Assembly: GCA_964007475.1 (NCBI GenBank)
Contig: OZ023273.1
Location: 47,927,525-47,991,524 of the forward strand
Reading direction: 5' to 3'
Length of the DNA stretch: 64,000 nt
DNA from: Hybos culiciformis
Taxonomy: Eukaryota; Arthropoda; Insecta; Diptera; Hybotidae
Position numbers and translations under genes: made by a program. Below, piece by piece: positions 21,901 to 37,400 of the stretch. Every line of letters begins with the position of its first letter. Position 1 is the stretch's first letter. Under the pieces are notes generated by a model. The model saw nothing but the letters and a program-made list of their open reading frames with translations, was not told the DNA's origin and did not search any database.

Positions 21901-24900
21901 GAACACGAAAACACAATAATGAATGATTGGAGAATCAGAAAAATGTTCATCTCTAAATCAATGACTAACCGTTTTATCAAAAAATCACTTTTAAATAAAA
22001 AATAAAACATTTATAAATAATTCTTAAATAATTAAATAATATTATTGTATGAAATAATTTCAAATTAATTCCAAATTTTTATTTTATTATTTTCTTAAAT
22101 GTAGGTATTATTTATATAAAAAATATATGTATATAAAAAAAAAATTTGATATATTAGAAAAAACACGAGTTTAAATGGGATTTCGTGTATAAAGGTCTTT
22201 TATAATAAAATGAAAATTATTTTTAGATATAAGTAATTCTATTTTATGGTTTATTTTAATTTAATAAATAAATAATAGATTTATTGACTAACAATAATAT
22301 TTCTATAATTGAATTAAGCGATATCTCATTTTCGTACTGAAATAAAAATAAAGCTTAAAATTTATTTATTTATTAAGAAAGAGGTGTCAATTTTTGATCT
22401 ATTTTTAAAAATAGAACTATTTGGTGTTTGAAATAATTCAATATATTTTATACATTCAGAGAATTTTTAGGATATTTGATTTGAACACATTTTTTTTGTT
22501 TTGTAATTTTCCAACATTTTTGTATCACTTTTGCCTTAATTTTCTTATAATTCAGATAACAACTAATTAGTTATAGTACATAGATATAAATTTCTATAAA
22601 ATATGTACATTACGCCACATGATGATATTTAAAAACACTCTGACATTTTGATTGAAAATACTTCAAAATTAATTCTGTGCAAAATAGAATTAGAGCTTCG
22701 CAGAACATTGGAATTATTAAATTTAAACCAATTTAGTAATAAACATCAAATAATACAAAAAAAAAAGTAGATTTTTAATATTATCATGAAATTGATATTC
22801 CAATGATATTGAATCAAATTGTTAAAATACTAATAATAAAATAATAATATATTAAAACCATTTAAATTTGACTATAGGATCGAAAAAATAAATCAATAAT
22901 TCTTTTTTATAATATTTTAATTAAAAAAAATAAAAATATGAATTCTCCAATTAATTAAAAATAAATAAAGTGCATCAAATTATTCCCTTTTGAATTTTTT
23001 TCTAATATTAAAATTATAATTAACATAATACATAATGCATTAAAATTTATTTATTAATAATATTTTCACCACAAAAGCCTGTAAACGAAAATATACATTA
23101 AATCACCCGAAATAACCAATCTTGGTAATCAGAAATATGCAATGTGAAAATTTTTAAATGGGAAATCGGAAAATATTCCCTCAATTTATGTAAAATTATA
23201 TTTGAATAACCCTTTTGTGTCAGCTTTAACAGACAAATCAGATCCTTAAAACATGCAAACATTTTTCGAATCAAAAATTAATTAAAGTTTATTTTTTCTA
23301 GCTATAACAGAAAAGTGAAGTGATAATGGTTTGTAAATTTTCCGTTTTTTTTTATTATTTATTTATATCGAAGAATAAGCTATAACTTGCCTGTTTTGAA
23401 GGGACATTTAAAATTAAATTTACAACATTGTTTGGAATGAAAATTTATAAGGTGTTAATGTCCGTAAATGTCAAACATAAATATGAAAACAATATCATTT
23501 CATCCATTTATTAAATTTATTATAATGCAGAAATAAATTATTTACAAAATTTAATTTGGAAGACAAACAGTAAGACTTGTGTACGTTTTTAAAACTTAAC
23601 AGAAGGTCCTTGCTATGTAAGAAAAAAGTAATAAATTTTATAATATTTTTATGTATATACTTACATATTTTACTATATATACATTAACTTTATATGAATA
23701 CCGTTGCCATTGTACCTGTGCATATAATAATAATATTCAAATAAGTCTATTAAAATTTCAAAAACCCAAAAGAAAATTTCAATAGTTTTTTTTTTTTCTT
23801 TGTTTTTGGTTTATATATTTTGGAAAATTTCCAATTTCAAGGATATAAAAAAAAATTGTAAGTTAACTTAAACAGAAAGTCCTTTAAGTTTCTAAGAATA
23901 TAATTTTTATTTTCACACACTAAAATTTAAAAAGAGAATAAACTAAATAATAGCGAGCTTTATGAATTGTATATAAAATGCTACGGTTTACTAGTTATAT
24001 TATATTGAACTTTTTTTTTTAAGATCAAAAAAATTTGAATCTATTATATCGTTTTCAGTTTTTTATAATCAGTATAATTTTGTTATTATTATTCCAGTTG
24101 TTTTGTTTTTATTTAATAACCGGAAGAATTAATAAAATTGGCGATTTTGTACAATTTTCAAGCAATTTTATCTACTATTTATATTTTATAATGAGTTTTT
24201 AATACTTGTAATTACGTTTTTTTTTTTATGTATATACTATATGTATAAATAAATGTTAAATAACGTTGTTAAAAAAAATTCATAAAATTAATATCATACC
24301 GAGAAAAAAGTTAAAATACGTAGAGTTGTTAAAATATCTATACAACTCTTCATAAAAATATACTTTGTGTTTATATTTTATTCTAATGACAGGATTACTT
24401 TTATTTATCATTTTAGAGAATCTGAATGGGAATGAAAAATTTCTTTTTTTTTTATTTTTGTTAACACCATACCTACATATATACTATTTTAATATCAGCG
24501 AAACCTTTCGTGTTCTATTAAAAAAAAAAAAAACATTAGGGTTTTTTCCAATTAGCATAGGATTGACATAATAAAATTTACAATAGTGAGCAATTAGCCC
24601 AAGGATTCTTCTCTTTAGATTAGAATATTAAGGATTAAATCGAGTTCCCTTTAATAAAATTATAGTACTTTTGTTGAAAACTAAAAACAATTTACGATTT
24701 ACATTCTTAAAAATTTTTTGAATGGAGAAATTATCTTAATTTTTTCGGAAAAATAATTCCAACCATTTTTTCATACAATATTTTCGTTTTTTTTTTTCAT
24801 ATATATAACACACGTAAAATACCCATCATACATAATATAGTGATAAGGTCAAGTATACATGGTTTCTTAAGTAAGTTTTAATGAAAAAATAAATAGAAAA

Positions 24901-25515
24901 TAAATAAATTTCAACCGGATACTAATGTCCTGGACGGAAATTAATTCGACGATAAATTTTTTTATTAGTAAATATAAAACTATGGTTAAAATATTTTAAC
25001 AAACTAAATTATGGGATCAAGTAATATAAAAATTTTAATTTAAGTTAAAAAATCATTCATAAAAAATGTATTCATAAAAACCAAAAAAGTTACTTGCAAT
25101 AATAATTTATTTAAGTTCAAATTATGTTTTAATATAAAAAGGTTGGATTCCTGGGTTCAATGTTATCATAAAATTATGGGTCATATAAAAAATAATTAAG
25201 CTGAATAATATATTCAAATATTCATTTACCCGCAATTTTAAAAAACTAGCAGTTGTTAGAATATTGATTTTATGTATATTTAACTTCAAAAATTCACGAT
25301 TCAGATAGTTCTGTTGGAACTACTGTCTGAAATATTTTCATTAAGAAGGTAATGTAATTACAAAATAAGTAATGATAATATTATTAAAATAAACCTAATT
25401 TTAAATACATATATTTATTGTAAATGTTATTTTCAATAAATGTGTAAATAAATAAATATTAAAATATTTGTATGTAGGTAAACAATCAAATAATAAAATA
25501 ATTAAAACGTATGTA
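18924..25515. other. AT-rich non-coding DNA
   Basis: No supportable gene. A short imperfect duplication at about 19294-19392 repeats caactatttagt and gtgcgcggt. The open frames at 20280-20468, 21469-21690 and 24365-24571 have chance-like composition. Confidence 0.55.
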
Positions 25516-25522
25516 TATATAC

Positions 25523-25775
25523 CAGGGCTATCAGCCATGTTTTGAATCAAATCCACTTTTATTCTTTTATACTTATTTATATTTTTCTCATTTTGAGGAA
25601 CTCTTTTAACTTCTTAATATATACGTTGGTTTAAGTTAAAATTTGATAAAAAAATTAATTTTCAAAAATTTTAATTTAAAAAGTGCTAACTTCTATTTTT
25701 AACTATTTCGTTATTTTTTGACGATCGACCAATCAAAAATCTACCGGCAGACCGCGACCGACCTTATTGTAAATG
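25523..25775 (+). mobile_element. probable truncated hAT remnant
   Basis: It starts CAGGGCTATCAGCCATG, like many hAT 5' ends. About 220 bp later comes acgatcgaccaatcaaaaat followed by ctaccggcagaccgcgacc, resembling the GATC-/CGACC-rich 3' subterminal region of some hAT families. The expected CCCTG end and an 8-bp duplication are missing. Confidence 0.3.
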
Positions 25776-28140
25776 TACGTATCATAAATTATTTTTTTTA
25801 TTAAATCTCACACTCACATAGCATAATTATAACATTTTTTGACTGGCACTAAATCTGCAGATTAATCACTTAATATGATGAATCAAAGAATAGGTATTTA
25901 TTATCAATTTGTACATAACAAAGAATGTATGAATTTAAAAATTAATTTTAAGGTGAAGGTTATTCATTTTATGATGATTGATACTCTGATTAAAATGTTT
26001 TTCAAAAAAAAAATTATATTATCATCATCATCATGAATACAAAATATTACATACAATTTGAAATTATGTAGAACATAATTAAATGAAGTAAAAAGCATGA
26101 ATAAATCGGCAATGTACTGCCCGAATATGACGTGTTAAATTTTAATTTTAACATTTTAATTAAATGTTTACTTTATAAACCTACTATAAAAAAGTAATAA
26201 AATACATCATATACATTTTTAAATTTCTATCAGAGGACATTCAAAAAAAAAAACATAAAAAATGTATTTTTCGCATGGCTATAATAAAAATAAATAAATA
26301 AACAAAACTGCTGAAATTTTCAGAACTTAACTAATTTTCATAAATTTTTGAAAATTTTCAAGGAAACTTTAGTTAAAACTATTCCATAAACCATTTTTAA
26401 TACACTGTAACTATATATTTATAAAAAATTTATATATTTTGTAAATTTTAATCATATTTTCCTTCTAAAACTTTATTACCACCAATCTTTTTTCATTAAA
26501 ACTTATAATACAATAAAAAAAAATACCACGGCTTTGCGCATCATACATTATGGATATATATGTACATTTATATATGGATGTACTTATGCATATATGGGCG
26601 AAGTTTTAATTATTAAGAAAAAAAAAAACAAAAATTAATTTTTTAAAAAAGTTTTTATTAATTTTAAAAAAATATTTGTAAAATTTTTTATTTATTTGAA
26701 AAAAATAAAATGTTCATATTGTTTTAATTTTGAAATTTTGAAATTAAATGAAGAGTACATTCTATAAAATGAACTTCCAGCAATTTACAGCAATTTTTTA
26801 GTGTCTTATTGTTCAAATTCAAAATTTGGTATTATAATTTTAAGCCTAGGATCCAATAGCAAAAAAAAAAAAATTGGAAAATTTATAAAAGAAAAAATTT
26901 CGATGGAGAGGAAAATAATATGTTTTCAATAAAAACATTCAATTTCAATATTTCATAATTTTTTATACAAAAAAGGCCAAAAATCTGTATTAATTTTAAC
27001 GTAACAAAAATCAGTCGAAAATTGATAATTTCGAAAAAAAAAAAATTTAAGACCAAAAATTAAAGTACCTTCCGATACACGATTTTAGAAATGCAATTTG
27101 TATAAAATTTTATCGTAATGAAAAAATAAATTTGATTTTGTATGAATTTTTATAATATACATTTTATCAAAACAAACAATTCCAATTTCAAATTTTTTAT
27201 TTTATTATTTTATCTGTTATTTTTATACGTTTATTTTTTGCCCATCTTCCTGACATTTGCCACTTCCACTTCACTCTAAATATGTTTTCACAACAATAAA
27301 TAAATAAAAATTTCTGACAGTTCTGATCTGAGAAATATATGATTTTGTTTTTATATAATCGCACACATATGTATGTACAGCATGCAATCAAAGCAAGGAA
27401 AAAGTTTTCCGCCTTTTGACTGGTTCAGTAATTAAAATTTCTACATATCTGTATATAGCAAAAAAAAGGAAAAATTTCACCTAAAGGCACATTTTTAATT
27501 TTATTTATTTCTTTTTTTTTTTTTTTATTATTTTTAATGTTTTTGTTATCTTCTATAAAAAGAATTTTAATACTACAAACCTAGTTGGTAAATTTAATTT
27601 ATAAAATAAATAAAAAACAACATAATAACATTATTTGTTTAGGAATTTTTATTCGCTTTTTTCCATTTTTTTATTTGGTTGGTTAAATTGCAAAAGAATT
27701 ACGTGCTGGCAAAGAACGTTTTTTTTTTCTTTTTTTATTATTTTTCAGTTTAATGAAGACAAATTGAGACAAATATTTAAAAAAAAAAAAAGAAAAAAAG
27801 TCTTTCTATTTTCAACATAAAAAAAAAAAAATTATGTTCTTTTTTTTATGCTTTTATGTTTTACATGTCATTTTCTGCCAGCATGTTATAATTTTTTGTG
27901 TTAATTTCAAATAGCAAAAATGCATTAAATCATAATAATGTGTGTAGAAAAAAAAAAAATTTTTTTTTTTTTAATGTCAATGCATTTTAACAAACATTAA
28001 AGTTGAAAATTTTCATTTTAAATTTAAAGCTTTATTTTTTTTTCTTCATCTTATATTCATTTTCAATTAAATTTAATGAATTTTACTTCAGTGAAAAACA
28101 AAAAATTGACAACAAACACATTTATGATTTATGTATTCTC
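25776..28140. other. AT-rich non-coding DNA
   Basis: Nothing beyond homopolymers and short low-complexity frames. Confidence 0.55.
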
Positions 28141-28167
28141 GCTAGCTCAAAAGGAGAGTGTTTTTAG

Positions 28168-28455
28168 GCGGTTTTCCATCAAAAATGAAAAATCGAACTA
28201 TATGTTTTCACTTTATGTTTGTCCGTCCAACTGTCTGTCGTGCACTTAAATGCTTATAACTTTTGAACTACATGACTGATTTCGATCGTTTAAAAACCAA
28301 AATAAATTTGAAATTCTATCATTTTCCGTTTCAGACTTAACGGCTCTCAACCAGCCTAACCAGGGTCTAAATAATTTTCCTATAAAATTTTTACAAATTT
28401 TTAATTTCATGAAAGTTTAAATGATTTCTGACTAAAATAAGTATCTGGGTAGAGG
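28168..28455 (+). repeat. dispersed repeat family, copy 3
   Basis: The longest uninterrupted copy: tatgttttcactttatgttt, gtccgtccaactgtctgtcg, gcttataacttttgaactac, then gggtctaaataattttccta and a 'tttctgactaaaataagtat' end. It aligns in order with copies 1 and 2. No terminal repeats seen. Confidence 0.55.
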
Positions 28456-28459
28456 TGTC

Positions 28460-31400
28460 AATAATAAGAACGTAGAAAAATAATTAGAGCCCAAAAATTC
28501 GGACTAGGCTCTGGATTTCTATGAAAATTGTTATATACACAAGAAAAATGAATATAAACACCTTTTAAAAACGTGATGGACTTCTCCAAAACTACAATTA
28601 ATTATGACAATACAGGGGACTAATATGTGGAGATAGTATTCAATTGAAGAGTAAAATATTTATTCAATTCATCATCAAACCGTTGGGAATATAAATTTTT
28701 AACATAAAGATTAAAAAAAAATAAATAAAATTGCAAAACAACAATGTATTAACGTTAATAATAAACTTTTCTTATTCAACCTGGTGACCTACCTATGGTA
28801 TAACAGAATTAATTTATATATATATATCATTCTTATATATTTAGGATGCAATAGTTACTCCTTACTCTTAAAAAGTATTTTCTTTTTATTATAAATTTTT
28901 TTTTTGTTGTCATCGAATTTATTTTCATAAATTTACCTTGATTAATTGATGATGGGTATATATTATGTGAAAAATAATCCTATACATATTTTATTTTAGT
29001 TTTAGACATATATGACTATGTCTATCGATGTTTCTGTTCTGTTCTGAACATTAATTTGATTAGACTCTTCTAGAGAACACACAAGTCACACACAAAGATT
29101 TCCACACATTGTAAAATTCCAATTTTCCATAACTATGTGTAATTAGGGTTTTAAGCTATTGTGAAGTCATATTTCAATAATTAAGCATTTTGTAAATTTT
29201 TCAAACAATTTTGATTAAACCTCCAATCAAGAAACTTTCAAACTACGTATATACATTCTCAAATTAAATTCTTTATTTTCGGTAACAAAACAACTAACGA
29301 TATCATATAATACTAACAAAACGAAAAAAAGAAAACATCCGTCTACAATTTTTGAAAACTCCTTTAATTATGAGTGTAGAAATCACTTTAGAACTATTTT
29401 GTGGCATTATGTATAGTAGAACTTAAAAGGAAATGCATAAATCATTGTATGCATTTCAAGAACAAAATATACAAAACAAATATGACACTATTGTGTTTAT
29501 GCAGAAAATCACATTTACTAAATTTTTTATTGTTTACTTTATTTATTAAGTTAGACGTTTTTTTGGATTAAAAATATTATTTTCACGCCGATTTTTATAT
29601 AATTATTTCCTACACACCTGTTTCATAAATTTAGCCTTAAGCGAAAAATAATTCAACATACTCTTTTGTGCGAATATACATATATTTTTTTTGGAACAAA
29701 AATAACAATTTTTTATCGCAAAAAAGTTGATAAAAATTTTAAATTTATATTAAATTCTGTATTCTATTATTCACTCAGAAAAAAAATAATATAATTGTAT
29801 GTAAGTTTGTTTTTTTTTCGCATAATGTTGAATTATATTAAAATTTCTGTATGTTTAATTTTTCCTTCTTATGTAAACAAGAATTTTTCAACAGGAAACC
29901 GCACTTCAACTTTTCTCACTTAAATATTTTATTTTAATTTAACAATTTTGCGTACGTCAAATGCAAAGATTAAATATGTATGTCATGTGTATAGTGACAC
30001 TGACATGTAAATAAATAATGAATGTTATATAATTAATAGTTACTTTCATATATAATGGCTAAGAATAATATTTTTATAAAAGACCAAAATAAAATTTATA
30101 ACTAAAGTAATAAAAAAAAATTTTATTACAAATGTTTATGTTATTTAGATTATGTATTTTTTAATTAGTGGATTTAAATTAAATCTAAAATAAAATATTT
30201 CTCAAAATTCTTTTTCCAAGTGCATAGTTATAAACATAGTGAATGTAAATTATAATATGGACACAGACAGTTCATGAAAAAAAAAACAAAAGAAATGGAT
30301 GAAAAAAAAAAACAATCCATATGGTCACTGAATAAATAAACTTCTTTAATTATATTTTGATTTCATTATATAAACTTTTAAAAAATATATATACGTATAT
30401 AATTTACGATTCATAAAAAAAAAAATTCCTCGTATATATTTTTTCAATCTCAAATCTTTATTCACACATAAGCCATAAATATCAAATAGATTTCTATATG
30501 TAACAATATTTTTTTCATTTTTATTATTTATTTTTTATTTTTTTTTTTTATAAAATTTTATCACTTAATTTCATTTATAATTTTATTTTTAATCTTATTT
30601 TGCTGACTGAATGATGATTCTTTTAATCGCAAATAATCACACAAAAAAAAAAAAAGCAAAAAAAAAAAAGAAGTGGATGAATGTAGCACAATTTTTAATT
30701 AAATTTTATTATTATTGCATTCTGCACATATAATGCAATTATAATGACAATGTGTCAAGTTAAAAATCAAATTATAAAACAGTGATTGCAATTAAAATTT
30801 ATTAAACCCACTAGGACAATTCAAATCTCTCTTGGGTAATGTAATCATAGTATTAATATTTATTTTTAAAGGAATGTATTTTTGGGGTTGTTGAAATTGA
30901 ATTTTATTATTTCAGAAATTTAGCATTTGATAGTTAAAACTTTCTTTCCACTAGAAATATATATAAAAGGCATACATTTCCAAGTAGGTACCACTGAGAA
31001 AATAAGAAGACAAAATTTCAAGAAAAAGAAAGAAAAAAAACATCTTAGAATTTATTTATTTTTTCTTCTTCTATTTTTGTATCTAGGTATAATATATTTT
31101 AGCACGATGTGATGTTAAAGTGACATACAAATACATACTCATGTATAAATATATATATGAATAAAACATGTATTGAAAACACTGCACAGTCTCTGCCTAC
31201 ATTACGACTTAAGACTACGTTTAAAAAATCAAACATAAAAAACCAAAAAAAAAACTCATTTTTTTGCCAAAAATCTTTCAATGAAAATGTAAAAGATTTT
31301 TTGGTCCAGCAAAAAGAAAGTTATGTTTATTTTCGAATTCTTTTTTGTACAAGTATATATATATAGGGGAAAGTATGAGTTTAGCTTATTTACTCTGCAC

Positions 31401-34400
31401 AATTTTGGACAACCATTTCTTATTAAAACTTCATCATTATTGGAAAAATTCTTATTTTTATAAAATATTCTACTTGATATTCTTGCTTTTAATTCACATA
31501 CAACATACAACAGATCACATTCCCAAATTAAATAATTAAAATGTCATAAAAATAAATTATTAATTTCAGACTGCACCATCTTTCATGAAATTTTGATTAA
31601 ATTTTTAATTGTCCAAATTCTACCGAAAATAAAGCTGGGATATTGAATTGACATTTTTATATAAAATTCTTTTAACAAACGTTCAATTTTTAAGTTTTAG
31701 AACATTTTCGAAATACTTACATAATGTAAAGATTATGTTGTTTAAATAGAAGTATGTATGTACATATTTTAAAAAAAAATTTCTTAGAAAATTAAAGTAG
31801 ATATACACAAAAAAAATAATAATATGGATAAAATAATTATATGCAAAAGAATGCAAGGAACGTACTAAAGATTTAGATAATATATCATTCATTATAGCTT
31901 TTAAAAATTTTAAATTTTCTTAGCGTAAAAACTTTTCAATTCATAATATGACTATGTTAAGCACGACTAATAAAAGCAAGTAGATAACATGCATGGATGC
32001 ATAAAATAAAAATGTTTATATAGTTGAAAATTATATCTACTCAAAAGTTTTCGGGCATTTTATGCGCAAATACATAATATTGTGAATAAAAGATTTATTC
32101 ACAATATTTCTTTAAAAAGTTTATAATATAATATTCTCTATTCAGCTGTCCCAACGCAATCAGTGAAACTGAAAATGAAATTTCTTTTTTATGATTTAGC
32201 TTTAATTTGATTAATTTTTTTATGTTATTTTGTTTGTAATTTTCGTAATACATCAAAATTTGTAATTTGTTCAAGGTATCTAAGAAAATAGTCTTCAATG
32301 AATCAATAATTGAGACAATATGTTGAAATTTAAAATTAGAAAAAAAAAAAGAAATATATTTAAATAAATAATTGATACAAATATTTACAGAAAAACTCCA
32401 AATCCATTCTTAGTTTAAAAATTTAGCATATGTATTTCAAGAAGATAAGGAATTGTTTGAATAACCAAATAAATTTTACTTTCAAAATTTATTCTAAATG
32501 AAACTGTGTAACGTAATAGCAAACATGATTTAAAAGTTTTAATAATACAGTTTTACAGGGTCTACAATTTTATTACAATTTTACCTAATTATTTTCAAAA
32601 ATTTTATTTAACTTTTATTATATATACTTTTTATACTTTTATTATGTTATTTAATCCAATTTATAAATATATAAGTTTTAAATGCACATATAATCCAAAT
32701 TATAAATATATAAGTTTTAAGTACATAATTATTAAGTCTACTTTTTTTTTAAATTACTTAGCAATTATTACATGGGCTTCTAGCTTTTTGATTGTATTTT
32801 TTGAAATAAATAAATAAATAAATTATATGTTTAAAAAACAAAAAAAATTTCTGCGGTATATTATATAATAGATATTCCAAAAAAATTTATATTAATTCTA
32901 AATAATCCTTTCATCTAAGAGTCTTTATGGTTATTTATTATTAGTCAATACAACATTAGGTTCTAATAAAAGGAAAAAAAAATACGTTTTTGTACTTAGG
33001 TATGTATCTTTTTTAGCAAAGAAAATGTTAACATTGTATTCCAATTACCATTTTTATGGAAAATTTTATATTTTTCTTTCTTTTCACTGTATATAATTTT
33101 TTTTTTTATCCACAGATTCTAAAAATATATACTTTCTATCAAAATCAGATTTATACCAGCATAATTTCTTTCACCTAAATTTTTTATTTTCTTACTATAT
33201 ATGGAAATCCAAATAAAGTTTTCTAATAAAAGTAAAAAAAAAAAAAAAAAGAAACTTTATAAAATAAAGAAACTAAATGTTGAAGTTCAGAATAATTTAT
33301 AAATCTTTTATTATAATTCATAAATAAGTCTTTATGAGAACTGACTGTGAGAAATTTTTTTTATGATAAATTCTTCGAAATTATATATTATGCGCTGATT
33401 ACCTGCTTCGAATCACGCCAATGATATGTAAATGTTGGAGCTTCTTTTTTATAACACTTCAATAACTCTAAAGACCTTGTTATTTTAATGTTACCATATT
33501 ACCAAAGTCTTAGAAAGGCAAGATAAAAATTCATTTTCAAAATTTTTTCAAATAAAATATTTTTAAAAATTAAATTACATTCATTCTAAATTTATCGCAA
33601 GAATACGGTAAAATCGGTGCCCAATTATAAGAAATTTGAATTGACATTCTGATTTTATTCGTATGTAAGTAATGAATTATACAATGATAACTGATTGAAT
33701 AACATAATGATGCCTTAAAAATGACATTATTTTAGCCAAAAATTACATATATATATATATATATATATATATTGTAATAAAAATAATAATTTTCATTTCG
33801 ATTAACCATTTTTTTTTATTTTTGATAATTAACATGACTTACATATGTAAACATTCATAAACTTGTCTTGTGCGAATGCAATGTACGTGTACAGTATTTG
33901 TGGTGGTTCTTCAGAATTTTTAGATCAAAGTAAAAAATGTATATGTAGTAAAAATAGTTGAAAACAAATATTATTTTGTTTCTACTATTACATATGTACT
34001 TACATCGGTACTCTACTTATCCAGACTTTAGAAACTTCCTAGTACTATAAAAACAGATAAATTGTAAAAAATAAAAGTTTTTATATCTCCCCGTCATAAC
34101 ATAATATTTTATTTATAATTTGGTTATACATATTATAGAAAAAAAATAAATCTATTTTGTAGAATTACATTAACATCAATAACATACTACTTATTTTTTT
34201 TTTTTTACTTTTAACTATAAAATATTCTTGCCTTTGTAGTGTATTTTTAAAAATTCCCAAGATACTTTTAAAGAGTGCTTTTTTCATAAAAGACTAACCA
34301 GAAAAAAAAGATGAAAAAAAAACAAAAAATATTTTTAGATAGATACTTTTTTTTTTTTATTTTTATAAATATATTGAAATGTATTCTCTTCTGAATTCCC

Positions 34401-37400
34401 TTAAGTTAAAAGATACTAAATACATTTGATTTTATTCAAATTTAAAATTATTATTTTTCATTGAGAAAGTTAAAAAAATAAAAAAAAAAAAAAAACAAAA
34501 ATGAAAGAAAAATCAATTTTCGATTTCCATATAAATGGAAAAAATTAAGGTCGATTAAGTTTCTTCATTTTCTCGATAAAAATAAAAAAAAAGAACACAA
34601 AATATATAAAATTAAGTTAAATATACAGGAAAAAATAAATCAATACAATATTTTACGTTTTAAACGAAAAAAAAAAAACAATTTAATGAAAACATAGTAA
34701 AATGATCATGGGAGAGAGAGAATTATACGAATGAAAATATTTTCTTTAATGAAATTTAAATTTAACTTTAAACAAAAAAAAATTTAAATTTTCATAGAAT
34801 TTAATAATTTATGTATTTACACACATAACAACAACATAAGAAAAGTAAATATTTTTTTGAAGATATAAATATGATATTATGATTGTTAATGTTCTATTTT
34901 GACTTTTATTTTATTCTATGTACGCGACAGAAACGTTTCATTATTAAAATATAATATCTCTTGCAAAATCTTGAATAAAACATACACCTGTCATTTGGAA
35001 AATTCCTCTTGAGACATTCACGCTAAAAAAAAAAAACTTTATTGGAAATAGAATTTTGAAGTGCTAATATTCAGTTTTGAAAAAATAAAGAAAAATATTA
35101 TGAAATTTAACATTACAAGATTTAAACATTAAAAATTAATAAAAAAAAATTCTTTCGAAATATTTTAAACAAAAAAGCAATTGGAAATTTAAATGTTTTT
35201 AGCACTTTGGAAAATGCAAAGGTATTATATTACAATTAATGTTATTTATATTATTAATTTCACTTTGTTCCGCCTCGGATACAAAATTGATTAAAATATT
35301 TTAATTTTATAAAATGAAAAAAAATATAAATTCGATGAAACAAAAAAAAATATTGAAAAAAATTTTAAATTTATTTTTACACTCTAAAAATAACTTTAAT
35401 TATATTTTAAACGCAAATTAATTGGAAAATCACATTATTCTTCTTTTTTTTTAAAGCTAAAAGTTTAAATATTTAGTTCAAAAGTAAAAGATCTTTTAAC
35501 TTTCCTTTTAAATCTTCTTTGTTAAAAAAAGAATTTCGAACAAATTATATAGTTATTAAGAATTGAATAAGATACCATTAAACGTATAAATATGTTCAAA
35601 TTACATATACATAACTTTTAGAAACTTATCTCTTTAATCTACTTAATATTCATATTCTACATTTCAATGTCTATCGATATCCACTTAACTTTAAAAAATA
35701 AATTAAATTGAATTATTTCATCAATATACATTACTGAAACTCATAAAAAAAAATATATAATATAGAAAATTGAAAAAAAAAAATAAATAAAGATCGATTG
35801 ATTTCATAGAAATCCTAAATTTAAAAATGTACAGAAAAAAAAAATCAATTTCATTCATTGATTAATATTATATTTTATAGAAAATTAAATCAGCATCACA
35901 AGAATAAGATTGATAAGTGGTATTCTCTTCATATGTGATAAAAATATCGAATATGTATTTAAATTTTTTTAAAAGTGAATATATAAAAACATTAGAATTG
36001 AAACCAATTTTATGCAAATGCAATGTTTTCTCAATTCTCTAATGCACAAAATTTTATCATTTTTGTTTGCATTAGAGTACATCAAAAATCATGTTTATCT
36101 ATAGTTTTGATATCGGTAATATTATAGTGTTATTTGTATTTTCATATTCCGCATATTTGTTTTTCCTATTTTTTTCTTCTATTTTTTGTTTCGACATGAG
36201 AATTATTTTTATTATAATTTTGGTATTAACATTTTGTATTACAACACATTTATTTTATAAGATTTTATCATGTAAAATATTCGAAATTTCTAAATTCCAA
36301 TTCAAAATCAAATATTGAGAAATTTTTACGGATGTCGATTTCATTATTTTATGTATTGGAATATATTATTTTCTGTTATATATTATGAAAGAAATATAAT
36401 AAGGGTTATAATCCTGACTTTATTCTTTTGAAATTTGAAATGGTTTTTATTTTATTTGTATGCTGTATTTTTATGTTTTCATTTCAATTTATAGATGAGA
36501 ATCAAAAAAGATATAATTTTTAATTGTCATAGAAATTAATTCATGTACACTGAAAAAAAAAACACAGAAACTTAAGATAGCTATTTAATATTTTTGTGAA
36601 CAAAAGCTGAATTTATTTGAACAATAATTTTAAAATTAATTATATATGTATATAGGTAGTTTGTTTTCATTATTATAATAACAGAGAATTACAAAAAAAA
36701 AAACTTAAAATTATATATATATATTATTACATGAACACGAAGCGGGAAAATAAAATTATGAAAATCTTTAGTGATTTATTTTGCTATAGAAAATTTTTTT
36801 TATTTTCAAGTTTAATGTAGACTTAAATACATTTTCCTGTGGTTTTGTAAATAAACTCTCGAGATAAACAAAAAATAAAAAAAAAGAGTTAAAAATTACT
36901 AAAATATATGCTTTTTAGTAAAGTAAAAATAACACAAAAAAAAAAATTAAATATTATCCTGCGGATTATTTCTGTTGTGTAAAGTTTTATTACTTTAAGT
37001 TTTAAAAAAAAATAAAATATATTTTTTTTCTACTTTCAATGCTTTTTAATGCCATGAGTAGGAAAAAAAAAAAACAAAAACATAATAATAATAAAACAAA
37101 AAAATTTTTCTAAATGAGGATTCTTTACTAAAGAAATTACGTAGTTTTATTACTCTCTGGAAATAAAAACAAAACAAAAAAATACCTTCGACTGAACACA
37201 ATCGCTATAAAATTTTTAGGCAACAATAAATTTTCAAGAATGGTCAAAAACAATTAGTTTTGTTTTTTTTTTATCATAATTACAGAAAAAAAAATTAAAT
37301 TAAAATCTTAAACTTATGATTTAGATAAGAATAATTAAAAGATTACACTTCGAAATTTTTTATAATTAACATAATACCGTGAACTTCTTGTTTGTTTGGA